Source of the DNA: Myxococcales bacterium UBA1660
GTDB taxonomy: Bacteria > Myxococcota_A > Polyangia > Polyangiales > Houyiibacteriaceae
NCBI GenBank assembly: GCA_002320815.1
Contig: DCLA01000126.1
Span: 1 to 64,000, forward strand
DNA: 64,000 nucleotides
Reading direction: 5' to 3'
This document shows positions 26,784-35,319 of the stretch, in pieces. Position 1 is the first letter of the stretch; each line of letters opens with the position of its first letter. The translations under genes and the position numbers were made by a program. A model generated the notes under the pieces. That model did no database searches. It was given only the letters and a program-made list of their open reading frames with translations, and was not told the DNA's origin.

Positions 26784-28432
26784 TGGGCGGTCTCCTCGGC
26801 GGCGGGCGCCGTGGGGGCGGACATGGCGGAGGCGGCCGCGCTCGGTGCGGCCGAGTTCGGGGCCGGTGCCGCGCTCGGTGCGGCGCTCGGCGCCGGAGCG
26901 GTCATGGCGGAGGCGCCGGGCAGGGCGCCGGGAACCCCTTCGTCGCCCTCGGGGGGCGCGGGCTCGGTCGGCGCGACGGGCGGGGCGGCCGCGGGGCCTG
27001 CCGGGTCGGGCACCGTCTCCGCGGGCACCGTCTCCGGGTCGTCGCCGGCGGCGGGCGCTCGCGCGGCCTCGGCCGGGGTCCGCTCGGCAGCGCGTCGCGG
27101 CTGGAGCTGGATGGCCGGTCGCCCGGTCCGGCGCGGCGCGGTGGCCGGGGCGGCGATGGACTCGCCGGGCTCGGACCAGGGGCGGGCGCCGTCGGCCTGG
27201 GCGCGGTCGATGAGGCGTCGCAACGCGAAGTCCATGCCCAGGTCGGTGTCCTCGTCGCACATGCGCAGGCCGTTCACGAAGACCTGGGGCGTGATGATGG
27301 GCATCTGGTTGTCCACCGCGAAGCGCAGCCCGTTGTTGAGCTGGGCGCGGGCCTGGGGGCTGCCGATGCACTCGGCCAGGGCGGGGAACTTCTGCCGTGC
27401 CGCCTGGGCCGCGGAGTCGGGGTCGGCCTCGGCGCCGGTGCGGATCGTCTCCTGGTTCTCGAAGGCCCAGGCGATGACCTCCTCGGGGCTCACCGCCGCC
27501 GAGTCGTCGGCGCAGATGACCGCCTCGCTGATGGCGCAGGCGCCGGCGTGGATGGCGTCGTCGACCATCCAGTTGCACTCGTCGTCCAGGGGGAAGAGCA
27601 GGACCCGGCGGTTCACCTCCGCCGAGGCGGCCTGAGCCCCGAAGCGCTCTTCGAAGCCCTTGCAGGCCGGGCAGAGCGGGTCGAAGACCTCCACCACGTT
27701 CACCGTGGCCGCCTGGGGCCCCAGCGGCACCAGGAGGTCCTCGCTGGGCATGGTCTCCAGCCGGCCGCACTCGCCGATGTAGCGCTCGAAGGGCGGCGCG
27801 CCCATGGCGTAGACCCCGGCCGGGATCAGCACGAAGAGGCAGCCCACGGCGAAGGCGATGCCCAGGCGACCCCAGCCCACCGGGTCCGCGGGCCGCTCGG
27901 TCCGGCGGGCGCCGCGGTAGAGCAGGATGGCGCCCACGAAGGCGGCCAGGCTGGAGGTGTAGATGCCGATGCAGAGCTTGCAGGCGGCGTCGAGGGTGAC
28001 CAGCGAGAGGTACCCCATCACCAGCGAGGTGAGCACCGGGACCGCGGTGCCCAGGAGCAGGAAGAGGGTGGCCCGCTCGTCCCGCTGGCGGCCCAGGAGG
28101 GGTAGCGCCAAGGCGTAGAAGAGTAGGAAGGCGAAGACCCCCATGGCCGGCAGGGAGATGGGCAGCCCGCCCCAGATGCTCGCGCGCAGCACTGAGCTGT
28201 AGGGGCTCATCAGGGTCACGTGGCAGCCGGTGGACCCGGAGGCGTCGGCCTCCTCCAGGCCGGGGATGAAGGAGCAGTGGATGCCGTGCACCTGCCGGTC
28301 GAGGTGCTGGACGAAGTCGTAGGTGGAGAAGGCCGCGAAGAAGAGCCCGGCGAGGGCCGCCAGCGCGACGATCACGGTGCCCGGAGATGGCTTCTGCATG
28401 GCGGGCTCTGTCTGCGGTGGGGTGGCGGCCAT
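26780..28432 (-). CDS. VKOR-DsbA fusion, integral membrane disulfide-forming enzyme
   Basis: 550 residues. The N-terminal half is a vitamin K epoxide reductase homologue with helices at ~18-37, ~88-112, ~122-146 and ~155-172, loop cysteines C53 and C70 and quinone-site CKLC (C151/C154). A further helix (~190-210) leads to a DsbA-like thioredoxin domain with DPLCPAC (C254/C257) and a cis-Pro segment (TPQVFVNG). Together these oxidise secreted proteins and pass electrons to quinone. The last ~150 residues are Pro/Ala/Glu low complexity of unknown role. ATG 28432 is chosen ahead of ATG 28399. A TTGACA hexamer lies at 28468-28463. Confidence 0.9.
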   Translation of the reverse strand: MAATPPQTEPAMQKPSPGTVIVALAALAGLFFAAFSTYDFVQHLDRQVHGIHCSFIPGLEEADASGSTGCHVTLMSPYSSVLRASIWGGLPISLPAMGVFAFLLFYALALPLLGRQRDERATLFLLLGTAVPVLTSLVMGYLSLVTLDAACKLCIGIYTSSLAAFVGAILLYRGARRTERPADPVGWGRLGIAFAVGCLFVLIPAGVYAMGAPPFERYIGECGRLETMPSEDLLVPLGPQAATVNVVEVFDPLCPACKGFEERFGAQAASAEVNRRVLLFPLDDECNWMVDDAIHAGACAISEAVICADDSAAVSPEEVIAWAFENQETIRTGAEADPDSAAQAARQKFPALAECIGSPQARAQLNNGLRFAVDNQMPIITPQVFVNGLRMCDEDTDLGMDFALRRLIDRAQADGARPWSEPGESIAAPATAPRRTGRPAIQLQPRRAAERTPAEAARAPAAGDDPETVPAETVPDPAGPAAAPPVAPTEPAPPEGDEGVPGALPGASAMTAPAPSAAPSAAPAPNSAAPSAAASAMSAPTAPAAEETAQ

Positions 28433-28508
28433 TTCGCAATTGGACGCGCCCCCCGCTGGGGCTGTCAAGGTGCCCCCGCCCCTACATCGGCGCCCCGCTA
28501 CAGCGAGA

Positions 28509-29552
28509 TCATTGGATTTCAGCCCCGGCCGACGGGTCGGGCAGGGGCCAGCGGAGCAGGTCGCCCAGGTGCGCGGCGGGCACGTCCCGGTGGGGCGCGG
28601 CGCTCTCCATGACGATCACCGGGGCCTCGCCGGCCAGGGCGTCTCCCACCGCGAGGTCCGCTGCCCGGGCCATGCGCGCCAGGCGCCGGCTCTGCCGGGC
28701 GGTGGATCCATGGCCGGTGTGCAGGTCCACCAGGCGCCGCCGGGTGGGGGCCTCTCGGAGCCAGGCGAAGAAGCCCTCGGTGCCCGCGTAGAGGGCGTCC
28801 ATCAGGGCCACCTCGCGGACGGGGACCTCGCCGTGCCGCACCCAGGCCAGGGCGCTCTCGAAGCCGGCGCTGTGGGCGACCAGCCGGACCGCGCTCGGCG
28901 GCGCGGTGGGCCAGCCCGCGGCCCGTTCGCCCAGCGCCGCGAGCCAGGCGGCGGCGAAGCCCGGCTCGGCGAAGCGGCCGGCGTCGCCGCTCCGCCGGCG
29001 GAAGGCGAGCTGGGGGACCACGAAGAGCCGCTGGGGTCCCGCGCCGGCGGCCAGGGCTCCCAGGCCCCAGCCCGGCTCGGTCTCCCCGCCCTCGATGCAC
29101 GCGGTGGGACCGCTGCGGGCCAAGACGCGGGCGCAGCCGCTCCAGCCGTGGAGGAAGACCACCAGCTCCCACGGGGCCGCGGGGTCGAAGCCCGCGGGCC
29201 GGTGGACCACCACGTGCGGCGCGCCCTCGGGGGTCTCGTGGCTGGGTTCGCCCAGGCGGAGCTCCAGGGTCGCTTCGGGCAGCGGCCCGCGGGGCCCCTC
29301 GCCCCCGGAGGCCGGGGCGTCTGCCGCGGCCCCGGCTTCCGCCGCCTCTTCGGCCTGGTCCGCCTCGACCGGGTCCCCTTCGCTCGAAGCGCTTCGTTCC
29401 GCGCGGGCTGCGGGCCTGCGGCCGGGCGACTCTTCTCCCCGCTCCGGCGCTTCCGCCTCCGCCCCAGGCCTCGCCGCCGCCTCCGGGCTGCGCTCGGCGC
29501 CGGTGCAGTCGAGGAGCACGAGCGCGAACATCAGCGCGGGGCGCAGGACCAT
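28509..29552 (-). CDS. Alpha/beta-hydrolase-like exported protein, possibly a lipoprotein
   Basis: 347 residues. The N-terminal hydrophobic segment MVLRPALMFALVLLDC could be a signal peptide with a non-ideal lipobox (LLDC). A ~70-residue Ala/Glu/Pro linker follows, then an esterase-like domain: oxyanion region VVFLHGWSGC, a nucleophile elbow VAHSAGFES (AHSAG, an altered GxSxG), and a late His in HTGHGS. It could be an esterase or peptidase, but the substrate is unknown. The ATG at 29552 has AAGG upstream. It is divergent from hprK (60 nt between starts) and lies 76 nt upstream of the VKOR operon on the same strand. Confidence 0.75.
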   Translation of the reverse strand: MVLRPALMFALVLLDCTGAERSPEAAARPGAEAEAPERGEESPGRRPAARAERSASSEGDPVEADQAEEAAEAGAAADAPASGGEGPRGPLPEATLELRLGEPSHETPEGAPHVVVHRPAGFDPAAPWELVVFLHGWSGCARVLARSGPTACIEGGETEPGWGLGALAAGAGPQRLFVVPQLAFRRRSGDAGRFAEPGFAAAWLAALGERAAGWPTAPPSAVRLVAHSAGFESALAWVRHGEVPVREVALMDALYAGTEGFFAWLREAPTRRRLVDLHTGHGSTARQSRRLARMARAADLAVGDALAGEAPVIVMESAAPHRDVPAAHLGDLLRWPLPDPSAGAEIQ

Positions 29553-29612
29553 CGGGCCCACCTTGTCGGGACGTCTCGCTCCCGTCCACCGCGATGTAGT
29601 ATGAGAGCCGCG

Positions 29613-30638
29613 ATGGAGCCGCCCCAGAGCCACCCGCCCGGGTTCGCCACCACCGTGCGCGCGCTCCTGGACGATCCGGCCATCGCCCAGATGACCCGCC
29701 TGGTCGCCGGCAGCGAGGCCCTGGACCGCGTGCTGGACCACCCGCGCATCCAGAAGTCCGGGTTGGTCCTGGTGGGGCACCTGGTCGGCCTGGTGCCCAC
29801 CCGGGTGCAGGTGCTCGGCGAGACCGAGCTGGCCTTCCTGGAGTCGCTGCCCGCCGGCGAGCGCGCCCGCCGCTGCGCGGACTTCCTGGCCCAGGAACTC
29901 TCCTTGGTGGTCGTCTCCCGGGGCGTGGACCCGCCCGAGGCCCTGGTGGCCGCCGCCCGGGCCCACGGCACGCCGCTGGTGGTCGCCGAGCCCCGCTCCA
30001 GCCGCACCATCCAGGTCATCCACGCGGTCCTCGACCGGCTCCTCGCGCCGACGATCACCCAGCACGGGGTGCTCATCGACATCCACGGCATCGGCACGCT
30101 GCTCCTGGGGCCCAGCGGGATCGGCAAGAGCGAGTGCGCGCTCTTCCTGCTCGACCGCGGGCACCGGCTGGTGGCCGACGACCAGGTGATGATCCGGCGG
30201 ACCCCCGAGGGCACCCTGGTGGGCCGTCCGCCGCCGCTCCTGCGCCATCACCTCGAGCTGCGCGGGGTGGGCATCCTGAACGTCCGCGATCTCTTCGGGG
30301 CCACCGCCGTGCGCGACCAGAAGTTCGTGCAGTTGATCATCGAGCTGCAGCCGGTGGAGAGCGGCGAGCCCATCGACCGGCTGGGCCTGGACGACCTGAC
30401 CCGGTCGATCCTGGAGGTCCCGCTGCCCTTCCTGCGGGTCCCGGTGCAGCCGGGCCGCAACATGGCGGTCATCCTCGAGGTGGCCGCGCGCAACCAACTG
30501 CTGAAGCGAGCCGGGCACCACGCCGCGCGCTCCTTCGTGGACCGATTGGAGCGCTCGCTGGGTCGCACTCCGGCCCCGAACGCGTCACCCTCCAGTCGAG
30601 GAGCCGACGGGAAGCCCGTCGATGAGGAGAGCGAGTAA
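29613..30638 (+). CDS. hprK: HPr kinase/phosphorylase
   Basis: 341 residues. The N-terminal ~130-residue regulatory domain is followed by the P-loop GPSGIGKSE, the conserved LVADDQVMI with catalytic Asp, and the HprK signature ILNVRDLFG. It phosphorylates or dephosphorylates the regulatory serine of HPr, which is encoded two genes downstream. ATG 29613 is preferred over in-frame ATG 29601. A TAGTAT hexamer (29597-29602) lies 10 nt before it. The stop codon touches the GTG of rapZ directly. Confidence 0.95.
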   Translation: MEPPQSHPPGFATTVRALLDDPAIAQMTRLVAGSEALDRVLDHPRIQKSGLVLVGHLVGLVPTRVQVLGETELAFLESLPAGERARRCADFLAQELSLVVVSRGVDPPEALVAAARAHGTPLVVAEPRSSRTIQVIHAVLDRLLAPTITQHGVLIDIHGIGTLLLGPSGIGKSECALFLLDRGHRLVADDQVMIRRTPEGTLVGRPPPLLRHHLELRGVGILNVRDLFGATAVRDQKFVQLIIELQPVESGEPIDRLGLDDLTRSILEVPLPFLRVPVQPGRNMAVILEVAARNQLLKRAGHHAARSFVDRLERSLGRTPAPNASPSSRGADGKPVDEESE

Positions 30639-31517
30639 GTGAGTCACGTCGTCGTCGTCACCGGCATGAGCGGAGCCGGCCGAAGCACCGCGCTCCACGT
30701 GTTGGAGGACCTGGGCTTCTATTGCATCGACAACATCCCGCCGACCCTGGCCAACTCGGTCCTGGAGCTGGCCGAGGCCAGCGCCGAGGGTGAGCGCGAG
30801 CGGGTGGACCGTCTCGGCCTGGGCGTCGACGTGCGCACGGTCGCCTTCCTCCAGGGCGCCGAGGCGTCGATCAGCGGGCTCCGCGACGCCGGCCACGAGC
30901 TGGACGTGCTCTTCCTGGACGCCTCCGACGAGGTGCTGGTCCGGCGCTACAGCGAGACCCGCCGGCCCCATCCGCTGGCGCCGGGCGGCGACGTGCAGGC
31001 GGCCATCGCGCTCGAGCGTGAGCGGCTCAGCGGGCTGCGCACCATCGCCACCCGGGTCATCGACACCTCGGACCTCAACGTCCACGACCTGAAGCGGGTG
31101 GTGGTCGACGAGCTCGCCCGCGGCGGCGAGGGCCGCCGCATGGTGGTCCGGGTGGTGAGCTTCGGGTTCAAGTACGGCCTGCCCATCGACGCCGATCTGG
31201 TCTTCGACCTGCGCTACCTGCCCAACCCGCACTTCGTGCCCGAGCTGCGCCCCAAGACCGGCCGCGAGCCCGAGGTGAGCTCCTACGTGCTGGAGCGGCC
31301 CGCGACCCAGGAGCTCCTGGGCGACCTGATGCAGTTCTTCGAGCACACCCTCCCGCGCTACGAGAAAGAGGGGAAGGCGTATCTGACCGTGGCCATCGGC
31401 TGCACCGGTGGGAAGCACCGCTCGGTGGCCGTCTCCGAGGAGCTGGGCAAGCGCCTGAAGGGCGACTGGGAGGTGGTGGTCCATCACCGCGACGCCGACC
31501 GGTCGCGCCCCCGCTGA
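30639..31517 (+). CDS. rapZ: RapZ/YvcJ-family nucleotide-binding protein with an Arg in the Walker A Lys position
   Basis: 292 residues, normal length. The N-terminal P-loop reads GMSGAGRST, with R15 where family members have Lys, then ALHVLEDLGFYCIDNIPP as usual. The C-terminal RapZ domain is intact: VVSFGFKYGLP, FDLRYLPNPHF, LRPKTG and AIGCTGGKHRSVAV. Family members bind nucleotides or amino-sugar signals and regulate RNase E-dependent sRNA decay or cell-wall metabolism. The gene starts at GTG 30639, directly abutting the hprK stop. The R15 change may weaken ATP binding (inference). Confidence 0.95.
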   Translation: MSHVVVVTGMSGAGRSTALHVLEDLGFYCIDNIPPTLANSVLELAEASAEGERERVDRLGLGVDVRTVAFLQGAEASISGLRDAGHELDVLFLDASDEVLVRRYSETRRPHPLAPGGDVQAAIALERERLSGLRTIATRVIDTSDLNVHDLKRVVVDELARGGEGRRMVVRVVSFGFKYGLPIDADLVFDLRYLPNPHFVPELRPKTGREPEVSSYVLERPATQELLGDLMQFFEHTLPRYEKEGKAYLTVAIGCTGGKHRSVAVSEELGKRLKGDWEVVVHHRDADRSRPR

Positions 31518-31521
31518 TCCG

Positions 31522-31815
31522 ATGAGCGAAGAAGACCCAGGACCGCCCACCGAAGACACCTTCGAGATCGTCAACGAGCTCGGGCTCCACGCCCGCGCGG
31601 CGGCCAAGCTGGTGCGCATCGCCGGCGCCTACAAGAGCCGCGTGGAGGTGGCCAAGGACGGCCAGAGCGCCGACGCCAAGAGCATCATGGGCGTGCTCCT
31701 CCTCTGCGGAGAGCAGGGCGCGCGGGTGACCGTGCGCGCCTGGGGCGACGACGCGGACCAGGCTGTGGCGGCCATCGGCGAGCTCATCGCCGACCGCTTC
31801 GGGGAAGAGCGTTGA
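31522..31815 (+). CDS. ptsH: Phosphocarrier protein HPr
   Basis: 97 residues. H23 in GLHARAA is the EI-dependent phosphorylation site. S54 in KSIMGVL is the HprK target, so both control layers are preserved. A short acidic N-terminal extension (MSEEDPGPPTED) precedes the usual start. It lies 4 nt after rapZ, and its stop overlaps the TTG start of ptsI (TTGA). With no EIIBC gene nearby it likely phosphorylates EIIA-Ntr. Confidence 0.97.
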   Translation: MSEEDPGPPTEDTFEIVNELGLHARAAAKLVRIAGAYKSRVEVAKDGQSADAKSIMGVLLLCGEQGARVTVRAWGDDADQAVAAIGELIADRFGEER

Positions 31816-33548
31816 GCCGCGACACCGCGCTGGGTCTCCCGGGCTCACTGGGCGTGGGCGTGGGGCCGGCCTTCCTGGTGCCCCGGCCGGGGCGGGCCAT
31901 TCGTCGCCGCGCCGCGGACCCCGAGCGCGAGGTGGCCCGGCTGGAGGGGGCCATCACCGAGGCCCGCCAGGAGATCGAGCGCGCGCGCTCGGCCTTCGTC
32001 GGCGACGAGTCCGAGATCGCCTTGGTCCTCGACGCCCAGCTCCTGCTCTATTCGGACCGCATGCTGGCCGAGTGGACCGCCAAGGCCATCCGCGAGGAGG
32101 GCCTGGGCGTGGAGTGGGCGGTGGAGCGCACCGTGGGCCGCTTGGGCGAGCCGCTGCGCCAGTCGTCGGCGCGCTACCTGCGCGAGCGCGCGGAGGACAT
32201 CGACCACGTCGGGCGCCACCTGCTCCGCCAGCTCCGGGGCGACGCCGAGCTCGAGCTCCCCGAGGGGGACGTGGTGCTGGTGGCCGCCGACCTGAGCCCC
32301 GCCGAGGCAGCGCGCATCTTCGCCGCGCCCGGGCTCCGGGGCGTGGTGCTGGAGAGCGGCAGCGCCACCAGCCACACCGCGCTGCTGGCGCGAGCCCTGG
32401 AGGTGCCCGCGGTGGTCGGGGCGCGGGGCGCCCTGGACCGGGTCATCAGCGGCGAGGCGCTGGTGGTGGACGGGTTGCGGGGCCGCGTGCTCATCGCGCC
32501 CGACCCCGAGGAGCGCGCCGAGGCCGAGGCCCGCGGCGGCCGCTATCGCGCGTTCGCCCAGGGGCTCCTCGAGCGGCGCACCGAGCCAGTGGCCACCCGC
32601 GACGGCGTGGAGGTCACCGTGCGCGCCAACCTGGAGCTCCCCGAGGAGATCGACTTGGCGCTGACCCACGGCGCGCGCGGGGTGGGGCTCTACCGCACCG
32701 AGTTCCTCCTGCTCCACCGCGGCGCGGTGCCCAGCGAGGAGGAACAGCTCGCGGTCTACCGGCGGGTGGCCGAGGCCATGGCCCCGGCGCCGGTGGTCTT
32801 CCGCACCTTCGACCTCGGCGGCGACAAGCTGCCGCCGGGCGAGCGCCTGGGCCGCGGTCCCAACCCGGCCATGGGCCTCCGGGCCATGCGGCTCATGCGG
32901 CGTCGCCCCGAGCTCCTGCGGCGCCAAGTGCGTGCGCTGTTGCGCGCCGCCGTCGGGGAAGACGTGCGGGTGATGTTCCCCATGATCGCCGGGGTGGGCG
33001 AGCTGCGCGAGGCCCGCGCCCTGGTGGAGCGCTGCGCCGCCGAGCTGAGCGCCGAGGGCGTCGACCACCGGATGCCGCCCCTGGGCTGCATGGTGGAGGT
33101 CCCCGCCGCCGCCCTGCGCGTGCACCGGCTGGCCGCCGAGAGCGACTTCCTCAGCGTGGGCACCAACGACCTGGTGCAGTACACCCTGGCCGCCGACCGC
33201 ACCGACCCCGAGGTGGCCGACGTGGCCACGCCCTTCGACCCGGCGATCCTGGAGCTGCTGCAGCGCATCGCCGAAGGCGCGGCGGGCACCCCCTTGGCGA
33301 TGTGCGGCGACATGGCCGCCGACCCCTTGGCGCTGCCCTTGGTGCTCGGCCTCGGCTACCGCGCCCTCTCGGTGCCGGTGGGCTCGCTGCCGCTGGTGCT
33401 GGAGGTGGTGCGGCGCATCGACCTCGGCGAGGCCCAGGCGCTGGCCGCCGAGGCGGTGGAGCTCGACGATGCGGCCGCGGTGTCGGCCCTGGTCCGCGAG
33501 CGCGCCAAGGACGCCCTCGGCGAGCTGTGGCGCGAAGTGGACGCCTGA
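31812..33548 (+). CDS. ptsI: PTS enzyme I (phosphoenolpyruvate-protein phosphotransferase)
   Basis: 578 residues, standard length and without an N-terminal GAF domain, so EI rather than EI-Ntr (PtsP). The phosphohistidine is H188 in SATSHTALLAR. PEP-binding signatures are GVGLYRTEFLLL, the MRLMRRRPEL region and FLSVGTNDLVQYTLAADR. The active-site Cys is in LAMCGDMA. It autophosphorylates from PEP and passes phosphate to HPr. The start is TTG at 31812, overlapping the ptsH stop by 4 nt, so it is translationally coupled. Confidence 0.97.
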   Translation: MSRDTALGLPGSLGVGVGPAFLVPRPGRAIRRRAADPEREVARLEGAITEARQEIERARSAFVGDESEIALVLDAQLLLYSDRMLAEWTAKAIREEGLGVEWAVERTVGRLGEPLRQSSARYLRERAEDIDHVGRHLLRQLRGDAELELPEGDVVLVAADLSPAEAARIFAAPGLRGVVLESGSATSHTALLARALEVPAVVGARGALDRVISGEALVVDGLRGRVLIAPDPEERAEAEARGGRYRAFAQGLLERRTEPVATRDGVEVTVRANLELPEEIDLALTHGARGVGLYRTEFLLLHRGAVPSEEEQLAVYRRVAEAMAPAPVVFRTFDLGGDKLPPGERLGRGPNPAMGLRAMRLMRRRPELLRRQVRALLRAAVGEDVRVMFPMIAGVGELREARALVERCAAELSAEGVDHRMPPLGCMVEVPAAALRVHRLAAESDFLSVGTNDLVQYTLAADRTDPEVADVATPFDPAILELLQRIAEGAAGTPLAMCGDMAADPLALPLVLGLGYRALSVPVGSLPLVLEVVRRIDLGEAQALAAEAVELDDAAAVSALVRERAKDALGELWREVDA

Positions 33549-33611
33549 GCGCCTCGTGCGGCGCCCAGGCTCGCCCAGCGCCTCGGCGGCCTCACCCGGC
33601 GCCTCAGCGGC

Positions 33612-34895
33612 TCAGCGGTTCAGCGGCCGGGACGCGGGCGAGCGGTCGAGGAGCGCCGGGGAGTCGTAGAGCGCCCGGCAGAGCGCCAGCGCCCGCGGCG
33701 AACGCACCCGCCAGTCGCTGGCGTTCAGCGCGTAGCCGAAGGTGATCTGGTCCACGGGGTCCGCCCAGCCCAGCGGCCCGCCCACCCCCGCGTGCCCGAA
33801 GGACTCGGGGTTGGGGCAGAAGAGGTGCCGCTCCTCCTTGAGGAAGCCCTGGGACCAGCCCACCGGCTTCTGCAGCACCAGGTCCCGCTCGGACCAGCTC
33901 TGCCGCGCGTAGATGGGCTCCAGCGTCGAGGCCTTCAGGAAGCGGCGGCCGCCGTGCTCGCCCCCAGCGGCGAAGGGCAGGTAGGCCCGGGCGATGCCCT
34001 CGGCGCTCCCGGTGGCCGAGGCCCAGGCGAGGTTCACCCGTCGCACCGGCGGCGAGGCGTAGGCCCCCACGCCGGCCCGGCCCATCTTGGCCACCCCCAG
34101 CGCCTTGCGGGCGATGGAGCTCGGCGCCAGCACCGCGCGGGTGGCGCGGCCCTCGGTGGACTCCGGCGCCAGCAGCGCCGCGGCGACCATGCGGCCCACC
34201 CGCTCCGGCGTCGCCGGCGGGTAGAGAGTCGCGTGGCGGTGGTCGAGCTCGGCGGGCGCGCCCAGGTGGACGTCCGACTCCAGCGGGTCGAGGAGCTCGC
34301 GACGCAGAAAAGCCGCCATCGGCTCCCCGGCGATGCGCTCGAAGAGCTCCCGCGCGTAGAGCCCGAAGGTCACCGCGTGGTAGCCCTGCTTCTCCCCGGG
34401 GGTCCAAGCCGGCCGCTGCCGCTCGATGGCTCGCAGAACCACCTCGCGGCAGGAGGGATCGACGCACTGGTCCAGCGTGATGGCCTCGTCCAGGTAGGCC
34501 AGCCCCGCCCGGTGCCCCAGGAGCGTGCGCACCGTGATGGCCTGCTTCCCCGCTTGCCCGAACTCCGGCCAGTAGCTGGCCACCGGCGCGTCCAGATCGA
34601 GCTGCCCGCGGTCCACCAGCAGCGCCAGCGCCATCGCCGCGAACCCCTTGGTCACGCTGAAGAGCACGATGCGCGTGTCCTGCTCCCAGTCGCGCTCGCT
34701 CTCCCGGTCCGCCAGCCCGCCCCAGAGGTCCACCACCGGCTCCCCGCGGTGATACACACTCAGCGACGCCCCGGTCTCCTCCCCCGTCGCCAGCTGATGC
34801 GCGAACCGCCGCGCTACCGGCCCATAGCCGTCGGCAAAGGAACCCTTGGCGGGCACGGGAGCTTCGTTGGCCAGTCGCATCACGCGACGGACCAT
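33612..34895 (-). CDS. Serine hydrolase, beta-lactamase/EstB family
   Basis: 427 residues from ATG 34895 (an alternative is ATG 34880). The SxxK nucleophile/base pair is S80-V-T-K83 in FSVTKG, a Tyr motif is in GYHAVTFG, and a C-terminal HAGVGG replaces the KTG box. These features mark the EstB-like carboxylesterase/class C-like group (also LACTB-related) rather than true antibiotic beta-lactamases. No signal peptide is visible, so it is probably cytoplasmic. It converges with ptsI across a 63-bp interval made largely of CAGCGG-type repeats. Confidence 0.9.
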   Translation of the reverse strand: MVRRVMRLANEAPVPAKGSFADGYGPVARRFAHQLATGEETGASLSVYHRGEPVVDLWGGLADRESERDWEQDTRIVLFSVTKGFAAMALALLVDRGQLDLDAPVASYWPEFGQAGKQAITVRTLLGHRAGLAYLDEAITLDQCVDPSCREVVLRAIERQRPAWTPGEKQGYHAVTFGLYARELFERIAGEPMAAFLRRELLDPLESDVHLGAPAELDHRHATLYPPATPERVGRMVAAALLAPESTEGRATRAVLAPSSIARKALGVAKMGRAGVGAYASPPVRRVNLAWASATGSAEGIARAYLPFAAGGEHGGRRFLKASTLEPIYARQSWSERDLVLQKPVGWSQGFLKEERHLFCPNPESFGHAGVGGPLGWADPVDQITFGYALNASDWRVRSPRALALCRALYDSPALLDRSPASRPLNR

Positions 34896-34995
34896 AGCGC
34901 CGAACGCCCGCCGTCGAGAGGGAGGAGGAGCTGGGGGCCGGCCAGGCGGCGCGGCGGAGCCCGGCACCGGGGCGGGGGCCCTGTCCGGCCACTGA

Positions 34996-35187
34996 TTACC
35001 AGAGCGAGTTGCAGGATGGATGCACGGATGTCTGCGGATCAGGTCTAGCAGGCTGATCGTCGCCCTTGCCACGGGCCACCAGAGCCGCCGGGACGGCCTC
35101 CTCGTGGAGCAGCACATCGACGCGCACCTCATCGTCTGGGGCGGTGTAGAGCAGGAACTCGCTCGAAGAATCGGTGGGCTCGGTCAC
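34996..35187 (-). pseudogene. Remnant of a RhuM-like N-terminus
   Basis: A 63-codon frame with a GTG start and GGGAG at RBS distance. Its residues ~8-28 (SSEFLLYTAPDDEVRVDVLL) resemble the opening of virulence RhuM-family proteins, which normally continue with a WLTQ-type helix-turn-helix. Here the match dissolves after HEEAV and the frame ends soon at TAA. I read it as a decayed fragment at the edge of a foreign patch. It could instead be a short unrelated gene. The rest of the gene-free interval 34896-35319 shows nothing else I recognise. Confidence 0.35.
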
Positions 35188-35319
35188 GGGCGTGGGCTCC
35201 CATGTCCCTATGACCGCTCGGCCATGGCGCCCCGCTCAGGATCGCTGCGGCGGAGTCGTTCGAGTACTGAACGAAAAAAACGCATGCAACTCGGGGCCAC
35301 ACCGGCCGAACAGCGCCGC

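Noticed and set aside
31522..33548. Sugar-uptake PTS
   Set aside because: No EIIB/EIIC gene is present in the window and the neighbours are rpoN/ptsN/hprK/rapZ, so a regulatory role is more likely.
33612..34895. Antibiotic-resistance beta-lactamase
   Set aside because: It has SxxK but a HAG instead of KTG motif and no signal peptide, so it fits the EstB-like esterase group better.
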